NCBI GenBank assembly: GCA_903813345.2
Contig: CAIIXF020000008.1
Span: 13,500,822 to 13,564,821 of the forward strand
Length of the DNA: 64,000 bases
DNA from: Owenia fusiformis
Lineage: Eukaryota > Annelida > Polychaeta > Sabellida > Oweniidae
Direction: 5' to 3'
Positions within the stretch are counted from its first letter, which is position 1, and each line of letters starts with the position of its first letter. Positions 61,001 through 64,000 of this stretch are shown here, one piece after another. The position numbers were made by a program, and so were the translations under genes. The notes under the pieces are model-generated. The model worked only from the letters and a program-made list of their open reading frames with translations. It was not told the DNA's origin and made no database searches.

Positions 61001-62620
61001 ACAGGGAAGAAGGAAAGCTACTCACTGTTTCCTGGAGGCAACCTCTTTCAATTGTTTGTTCTCTTCCTGTAGCCGTTGAATCAACTGTGCGTGTCCCTCG
61101 CCATATTGGCTGTTCTGCTGCATCGCATTCATCTCTGCTACATGCTGGCCATGTGTCTGTTGCATCCTGGGTAAAACATTCAAATCAAATTATGAATCTA
61201 AATGTTGAATTAGAAACTATTGTGTTTCCTATACTTTGATTAATGTACTTCGTGAAACGTCTGCTAATTTGCTGATGCATTATGGGATATGATAATTTTT
61301 TGTGATATTTTTTGCTTCAGATCTGAATAACAAACTCTCATAGTAATAACTAGAGGAAGAATTCTTCATCATTGCAGAGGGATCACCATTCAAACTTTTT
61401 TGAGCATAGAGTAGTTTTATAACTACTGAAGATATTGTCTTCACAAAAATTGCCAAGTGGAGAAAAGTTATAGCCCTCTTATTAGAACATAACCCTGAAA
61501 CTCTCCTGAAGGATTATCATGTTATATGTAGGTGCATACCTGGTATGCAGGGCTTGTATCTCAGAATCCTTCACTTGAATAGTTTCCTGTAATTTCTTCT
61601 CATTGACACTATATCTTGATCTTTCTTGTGCCTGCTCCTGACGGATCTCATATAGTTTGCTGTTAGCGCTTTGACTGCGCTGTTGTTCTGAAATAGTAAA
61701 CCTGTCTGATTTAGCATTGGATTATGGCAACATCTATTTCATTCCTTTTAAGGAATCTTGTTACATTGTGTGATAGCATTTAGATAGTTGCTTGAAAACT
61801 ATTCAGATTCAAGATACAGTCGACCACTGTTGAGATACTGTTGACTGTCAAGAATACATTTTTGTTGGCATTTCATAATTCGAGAAAGAAAATATTACTG
61901 TAACATGTATTGAATATAATAAAATTCTTCTAATAATCAACTACCTCTCATACGCTGGTATTATTTTTTGATTCCGACAGTTAATGATTGTACTTATTAT
62001 ATTGTACTATAATTTATTTAAAATAAGGTGTATCACTGGAATACCACACGATGTAATAACAATTCATAATCTATAAATGTGCATCAGATATAGCATGTCA
62101 TCAAAACGTTTTAGGAGTTGGATTGAAAATCATCATAGCACATTTAAAATCTTGGTCTAGAATACATAAGTTGCGAAACACAATCTCCAAAAAGTTACAA
62201 TAGTATATGCCTGGTAATACTGTAAATCTAAAATAAATGAGGTATTATTGTACCTTCTTTTAAAGCCTCCTCTTTCTCCTCAAGCTGTTTCTTCATCTGT
62301 GTAATTGGGTCTCCTTTCTTGCTGTTCTGTAACACAAACAGATATACATTAAAGCTGAACTCTTATGCTTTGCTCTTTTGGAAAAGCAGGTACTTGTACT
62401 TTTAAATATACAACAGATACATTACTATACTTACATACAAAAAGGATTTGGGGTAAAATGTGATACTTAGCATTATTAGTAACAAAAGAAATGCTTACTG
62501 TAGACCAGGTATCTCCAGGAGTGGCCCCACCCTGCTTATTAAGGAGAATGTCAATGAGAGTCTGCATCTCAGTTGAACTGAGGGTGGCCTGGCGTACAGT
62601 GGTGGCCAACTGGAACGTCT
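31010..62620 (-). CDS. RRBP1: RRBP1 (p180)/kinectin-family ER coiled-coil protein, 5'-partial
   Basis: About 31 exons read from 62620 down to the TGA at 31010-31012. All have GT-AG borders and compatible phases, giving about 1,359 codons. Diagnostic matches to vertebrate RRBP1 and kinectin, in the right order: KGDPITQMKKQLEEKE, TRMQQTHGQHVAEM, ELREKNWKAMEAVAAAEK, THEEWMKVFEK, NYKSVLANTESILNKLQTSV and a C-terminal GTAV close to the GTSV of RRBP1. These proteins are known to sit in the rough ER by an N-terminal membrane anchor with a long cytosolic rod. They bind ribosomes, mRNA, microtubules or kinesin and shape ER sheets. The anchor exons lie beyond 64000. Invertebrates usually have one gene for both families, so the symbol is approximate. 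The central coil is much longer than in vertebrates. Exons are listed separately below. Confidence 0.9.
33851..33964. repeat. short tandem repeat, 4 copies
   Basis: Four copies of taccatgacagtcataaa with variable spacers (aacaacattgtgc type) at a spacing of about 27-37 bases. Confidence 0.85.
35190..35369 (+). repeat. MITE-like repeat, GTAGCCAG family, copy 2
   Basis: The ends are TCAGGCCCGTAGCCAGG and CCTGGCTATGGGCCTGA, near-perfect inverted repeats of 17 bases. The interior matches the inverted copy at 9975-10149. The open frames across it are accidental. Confidence 0.8.
37110..37187 (-). CDS. RRBP1: RRBP1-like penultimate exon
   Basis: 26 codons, LRSKLAEKERQLEKEIMANR plus QLSQRL. A final short coil, comparable to LKERLEKEKKL of RRBP1. 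The donor is GTAAGT. Confidence 0.88.
37559..37588 (-). CDS. RRBP1: RRBP1-like 30-nt microexon
   Basis: 10 codons, AGSGSSDVDQ, in phase 0 between GTACTTCCAG and GTACGT. The Gly/Ser-rich, acidic content fits the hinge just before the last coil. Confidence 0.6.
38680..38742 (-). CDS. RRBP1: RRBP1-like candidate optional exon (63 nt, non-coil)
   Basis: 21 codons (DYSTLANLTHCDWEIIDTVD) in phase 0, between a CTTTCACTAG acceptor and a GTAGAC donor. The peptide is globular in character (aromatics, Cys, His) and would interrupt the coil, so it is either an alternative exon or a chance frame. Confidence 0.45.
39567..39734 (-). CDS. RRBP1: RRBP1-like exon Z
   Basis: 56 codons, LIEQLKGELAEERKTSKELG to LQNELSQKTK, a clean coiled coil in phase 0. 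Confidence 0.9.
40712..40834 (-). CDS. RRBP1: RRBP1-like exon Y
   Basis: 41 codons, MEQKIERLQGELQQSEKHEL to VDNSDLLK; coil followed by a polar acidic stretch. The donor is GTTTGT. Confidence 0.87.
41337..41660. repeat. 27-bp minisatellite, about 12 copies
   Basis: Units of tgaaagcccattgaatgagt plus attttag, with frequent gaatgcccattaaatg variants. More diverged related units continue to about 41800. It lies in the intron between exons X and Y. Confidence 0.92.
42081..42125 (-). CDS. RRBP1: RRBP1-like exon X (45 nt)
   Basis: 15 codons, EMELTYNALKGTVEK, with good splice sites (TATTGTAG and GTAGTC) and phase 0. Too short to show by coding potential alone. Confidence 0.72.
42781..42834 (-). CDS. 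RRBP1: RRBP1-like exon W
   Basis: 18 codons, TETEVKQLREQLKNSNTE, in phase 0 at both ends. The donor is GTATAT. Confidence 0.82.
43150..43338 (-). CDS. RRBP1: RRBP1-like exon V
   Basis: 63 codons containing NYKSVLANTESILNKLQTSV and EQEEAKWQERL, the second strongest family signature (YKSVLAETEGIL...SVEQEE.KW in kinectin). The donor is GTGAAT. Confidence 0.93.
43525..43596 (-). CDS. RRBP1: RRBP1-like exon U
   Basis: THEEWMKVFEKEITHYVTKT, matching the conserved EW..xFE block of kinectin. Phase 0 at both ends. Confidence 0.88.
44018..44113 (-). CDS. RRBP1: RRBP1-like exon T
   Basis: ADSVEQIASQEVSAQETLLK and then IFPQIKI, corresponding to the kinectin stretch with EVLKKLFPKV. The donor is GTCAGT. 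Confidence 0.9.
44248..44801 (+). repeat. tandem-cored element with terminal hairpin, TATCGTACCTAA family
   Basis: The left end is TATCGTACCTAA (44248-44259) and the right end its perfect inverse TTAGGTACGATA (44790-44801). Immediately inside the right end a second TATCGTACCT (44776-44785) makes a hairpin with that terminus. The core holds three direct repeats of about 146-162 bp starting at 44291, 44437 and 44599 (each with ggaaaatccaaaatggcca-type sequence). No coding capacity. The architecture resembles Helentron-associated non-autonomous elements. Confidence 0.75.
44808..44876 (-). repeat. tRNA-derived SINE-like sequence
   Basis: On the minus strand it reads AGAGCATCTGACATGTAATC and then GGTTGTGTGTTCGATTCCCA, resembling the anticodon-to-T-arm half of a tRNA with a B box (TGTTCGATTCC). 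The 5' half of a tRNA is not clear, so a SINE fragment is more likely than a functional tRNA. It abuts the hairpin end of the previous element. Confidence 0.45.
45368..45388 (-). CDS. RRBP1: RRBP1-like 21-nt microexon
   Basis: A 21-base, phase-0 segment encoding KKKKHQK, flanked by a T/A-rich acceptor (TGCAAAACAG) and a strong donor (GTATGTATG). Inclusion inserts seven basic residues between VKQSK and ADSVEQ. I infer it is alternatively spliced; only splice sites, length and phase support it. Confidence 0.6.
45630..45725 (-). CDS. RRBP1: RRBP1-like exon S (conserved KNWKAM exon)
   Basis: ELREKNWKAMEAVAAAEKVA to VAVKQSK. This is the best match in the window to the vertebrate LREKNWKAMEALA block shared by RRBP1 and kinectin. 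Confidence 0.93.
46025..46355. repeat. dispersed repeat with GGACAGACGG-type tail
   Basis: Contains two aaaatgg(c)ggccatttt palindromes and ends with a CGGACTGACGGATGGACATA run and a ttccctatatccctatggg phrase. This style of repeat is common in marine invertebrate genomes. The exact ends are not visible. Confidence 0.55.
46417..46530 (-). CDS. RRBP1: RRBP1-like exon R (38-residue cassette)
   Basis: ELQEKYNSLQTQESVTSGDS to AAQRKKND, in phase 0 and related to exon P. Its end, KKND, directly precedes the conserved exon S. Confidence 0.88.
48116..48271 (-). CDS. RRBP1: RRBP1-like exon Q (52-residue cassette)
   Basis: ELVSKLKETAKIVAKCDTFA to LDSTKNSYD, in phase 0 at both ends. Confidence 0.88.
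49333..49467 (-). CDS. RRBP1: RRBP1-like exon P (45-residue cassette)
   Basis: DLRSKVADGGSATEEVSKLQ to VETQKRHND. Its EEVSKLQNDL core matches QEVSKLQEEL of exon R, so the two are paralogous cassettes. Confidence 0.88.
49938..51830. repeat. minisatellite core, about 14 copies of a ~140-bp unit
   Basis: Each unit carries aaggtcaaatgtcaaatct, an A-run of variable length, and a short palindrome around tgacctt..aaggtca. Unit length varies by A-run length and by insertion of an extra taagtcaaatct phrase. Confidence 0.95.
51872..51950. repeat. GC-rich 13-bp microrepeat
   Basis: About five copies of ccggacgccaacc. The short element at 21483 has a single corresponding GGCGTCCGGC, so the array is a local expansion of one internal motif. 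Confidence 0.9.
52875..53030 (-). CDS. RRBP1: RRBP1-like exon O (52-residue cassette)
   Basis: ELQAQLDAHGVSGKQDQDVQ to LVEQQKDTIN, in phase 0. Only about 250 bases separate it from exon N, which fits local exon duplication. Confidence 0.88.
53286..53441 (-). CDS. RRBP1: RRBP1-like exon N (52-residue cassette)
   Basis: ELRQQSQQISEFLAVAEASA to VEHHKREKD, in phase 0. The same length as exons O and Q. Confidence 0.88.
53859..54038 (-). CDS. RRBP1: RRBP1-like exon M (60-residue cassette)
   Basis: EIQQKFTEVSEKCTKLSETA to LLDEERQRND, with a proline-containing break (EIQPNEEF). Phase 0 at both ends. Confidence 0.88.
54406..54540 (-). CDS. RRBP1: RRBP1-like exon L (45-residue cassette)
   Basis: DLQRQLENNKTASEKQQELQ to IEQTKVENI, in phase 0 at both ends and the same length as exons J and P. 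Confidence 0.88.
55164..55280. repeat. 58-bp tandem duplication
   Basis: Two nearly identical copies of catattgcaacacaatgaac through gcaaacttggtgg, in an intron of the RRBP1-like gene. It causes several spurious frames on both strands. Confidence 0.9.
55853..56470 (-). CDS. RRBP1: RRBP1-like exon K (206-residue coil)
   Basis: The largest exon, 206 codons of uninterrupted coiled coil. A run of near-repeats of the form EKE.EISQKEVLISEKEALI suggests internal short-period duplication. Ends KKANE before GTAAGA. Confidence 0.92.
57690..57824 (-). CDS. RRBP1: RRBP1-like exon J (first KNWKAM cassette)
   Basis: 45 codons starting DLRRKNWKAMDALAEAEKTS and ending LQQQNN. It is paralogous to exon S (ELREKNWKAMEAVAAAEK), about 12 kb downstream. 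Confidence 0.9.
58340..58409 (-). CDS. RRBP1: RRBP1-like exon I
   Basis: Encodes LQDKDKELGRLCEDLEAQKQ and ends KNN before GTGAGT. In vertebrate RRBP1 the similar KVKNN is followed directly by DLREKNWKAM. Confidence 0.88.
58979..59139 (-). CDS. RRBP1: RRBP1-like exon H (non-coil insert)
   Basis: It starts as coil (ALKQENKALKDELHTTQERQ) and then breaks into a low-helix stretch (GVTVNGDTAKPTNTVDIHTH), so it is probably a flexible hinge in the rod. It ends in phase 2 at GTAAGA; reading through would stop one codon later. Confidence 0.85.
59508..59612 (-). CDS. RRBP1: RRBP1-like exon G
   Basis: 35 codons, DIERQKIDLESKVKSTETQL to AEINLDLM, in phase 0 at both ends. Confidence 0.88.
59878..60090 (-). 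CDS. RRBP1: RRBP1-like exon F
   Basis: 71 codons running RDTTMLSKKLDEVSEQLRHA to ALELRYK, matching the RLDEVSREL region of RRBP1. A second possible AG lies two bases inside, but only 60090 keeps the frame. Confidence 0.9.
60462..60636 (-). CDS. RRBP1: RRBP1-like exon E
   Basis: Encodes SSEISPAQFAGMKNQLEIIK to NQLRQIDSSK. The exon ends in phase 0 at GTAAGG. Confidence 0.9.
61026..61166 (-). CDS. RRBP1: RRBP1-like exon D
   Basis: Encodes MQQTHGQHVAEMNAMQQ through QLIQRLQEENKQLKEVASRK, parallel to the RRBP1 segment with HVKEVQQLQ and LARLQQEN. The donor is GTGAGT. Confidence 0.9.
61540..61687 (-). CDS. RRBP1: RRBP1-like exon C
   Basis: Coiled coil running from QQRSQSANSKLYEIRQEQAQ to VKDSEIQALHT. 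The donor is GTATGC. Phases agree with exons B and D. Confidence 0.9.
62254..62326 (-). CDS. RRBP1: RRBP1-like exon B
   Basis: Encodes NSKKGDPITQMKKQLEEKE, the most recognisable family motif (KGDP plus a charged helix). The donor is GTACAA. Confidence 0.92.
62499..62620 (-). CDS. RRBP1: RRBP1-like exon A (first visible)
   Basis: It reads TFQLATTVRQATLSSTEMQ and ends GDTWST before GTAAGC. It starts with two bases of a split codon, so further exons lie upstream. The DTW motif before KGDP is typical of the family. Confidence 0.88.
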
Positions 62621-64000
62621 CTGTAAATACAACAAAATGAAAATCAGTTCTTGTAAATGCTGCAGTTTTAGATCATAGAAATAAAACAGTCAATGTGATT
62701 GAAATACCATTCAGCCACCCCCCCTTCCACCCCCTGTTAACATTTTATATACATGTACTATGGTATATACAAACACACAATCTTTAATGAATGTGGTAGA
62801 CATGAGACATGTTAATGTGGCACAGTGGCATACCAACACAAGTTCATACATGTAAACTCTATTTGTAGAAAGATTTAAAAGTAAATCTTGGCATAAGCTG
62901 ATAAGGCAAAATACAACAGGCATGTAATGTTGGCACTCGGAGAAATATACACAGTCACATATTTTTCTAACATTGGATTTATTCTTCCTGATTAGAGAAG
63001 CACCATGAGCAGTTTTATATAAAAGTCAGAATTCTGTGTTCTCAAAAGGATTTTTTCATATGACAATCAAGACCCTAGTTAACGAAATAGAGACTAAGAT
63101 CTAGAGACCTAAATTTAATCTTGACGTTTCTAGTTATTAGATTACTGACTGAACTATACATTCTGACAGCTATATAACTGAATTTCCCACAAAAATACAT
63201 ATAAGATCCATTAAAGATTATTGAGATCTTTTAAGCATTGGGGTTACCAGTTCATCTGTAATAATGAGAGAGTGGGGTGGTTTGGTAATTGAAACTCAGG
63301 GTAAGTAGAGACCAATGATTGTATAATAATATAAAGTCTGAATGTCAATCAGGAATCAATTTGAGCTTCATTGTCAGAAATCTTCATCAGAAATAACAAT
63401 TCTATCTTTCGCTTCATAGAATTAGAATACAGATGGATGTATAACATTCAGGGGATTATATCTCATTATGTAACTATTAAGCTAAACCTGAATGCCAGAT
63501 AAAATTGGATTGCAGTTCATCAGATAACCAGAAATATTTCTGATTCAGTTTAGCATTTAAAAGCATGACTCCCAGAAGTTATGCGATAGTGATACATTTT
63601 TTGTCAAAATTTATTCATTTTAAGAGGATTGCCCAGAAGCATTTTGCTTATCAAGGGGCTCTCCTCTCTTTAAAATTACACAATATTAGAGATGGAGTTC
63701 AATAATTTATAGTTGATCCATTTAAAATCCCTTTTCAACATCATGTATGCAGCGAATGTTTCATTCATTAGATAATGCATGAATAATAAATCTATCAATC
63801 TGTCCATGCCATATTTTCCAAATAATGTAAATGATTTTATTGTTTGATGCTTATAGATTTATTAATAAATCAATGCATCCCTACATATTGTTTCATTTCT
63901 TTTGAGACCTTATGAATATAATAAATTACAATCATTATTCATCAACATGTTACAACAAGACAACCCTTTGTGAGACCTAGTTTTGTTTAAACTCTTCAAT
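62621..64000 (-). other. intron upstream of exon A, no exon seen
   Basis: AT-rich sequence without a convincing in-phase exon or RNA gene. The remaining 5' exons (membrane anchor and basic N-terminal region) must lie to the right of the window. Confidence 0.5.

Overview
The window is eukaryotic and almost certainly animal. It has AT-rich DNA, GT-AG introns, short exons in long introns, many minisatellites and dispersed hairpin-ended repeats. A TIR-transmembrane protein, a gremlin-type BMP antagonist and an RRBP1/kinectin-type coiled-coil gene make a lophotrochozoan likely. The repeat style (tandem-cored elements with a terminal hairpin) suggests a bivalve mollusc. The species call is inference only.

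Layout. (1) 432-9698, plus strand: the 3' part of a multi-finger C2H2 zinc-finger gene in eight visible exons, ending in a long repetitive acidic/Asn-Gly-Gln tail. Its first visible intron holds an intact single-exon TIR-domain membrane protein gene on the minus strand (666-2081). A later intron carries a 56-bp minisatellite of about 33 copies. (2) 9.7-13.3 kb: 3' flank with several dispersed repeats, including a palindrome-rich element at 10228-10900. (3) 13.3-21.2 kb, plus strand: the gremlin locus. The whole coding sequence lies in one exon (19061-19699) just after a splice acceptor. A GC-rich block at 14.64-15.19 kb ending in a strong donor is a candidate non-coding first exon. (4) 21.2-31.0 kb: mostly gene-free, with minisatellites and small hairpin repeats. 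(5) 31010-62620, minus strand: about 31 exons of an RRBP1 (p180)/kinectin-family gene, from the middle of the protein to its stop codon; the membrane-anchor N-terminus lies beyond 64000. About 1,359 codons are recovered and the reading frame stays open across every junction.

Two observations deserve most attention. First, the RRBP1-like gene carries a central block of coiled-coil cassette exons. All are flanked by phase-0 introns and share junction motifs. Eight of the nine have lengths of 7n+3 residues (38, 45, 52 or 206), and the block is bracketed by two versions of a KNWKAM exon. Short optional-looking exons of 21, 30, 45 and 63 nt lie towards the 3' end. Second, two sequence-unrelated repeats in its introns (44248-44801 and 49889-51998) share one architecture: a short left terminus, a tandem-repeat core, and a right-end hairpin whose outer arm is the inverted copy of the left terminus. 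This resembles Helentron-associated non-autonomous elements. Short relatives of one of them occur at 13109, 21483 and 28530.

The three main genes (transcription factor, secreted BMP antagonist, ER protein) have no evident functional link; this is an ordinary chromosomal neighbourhood.
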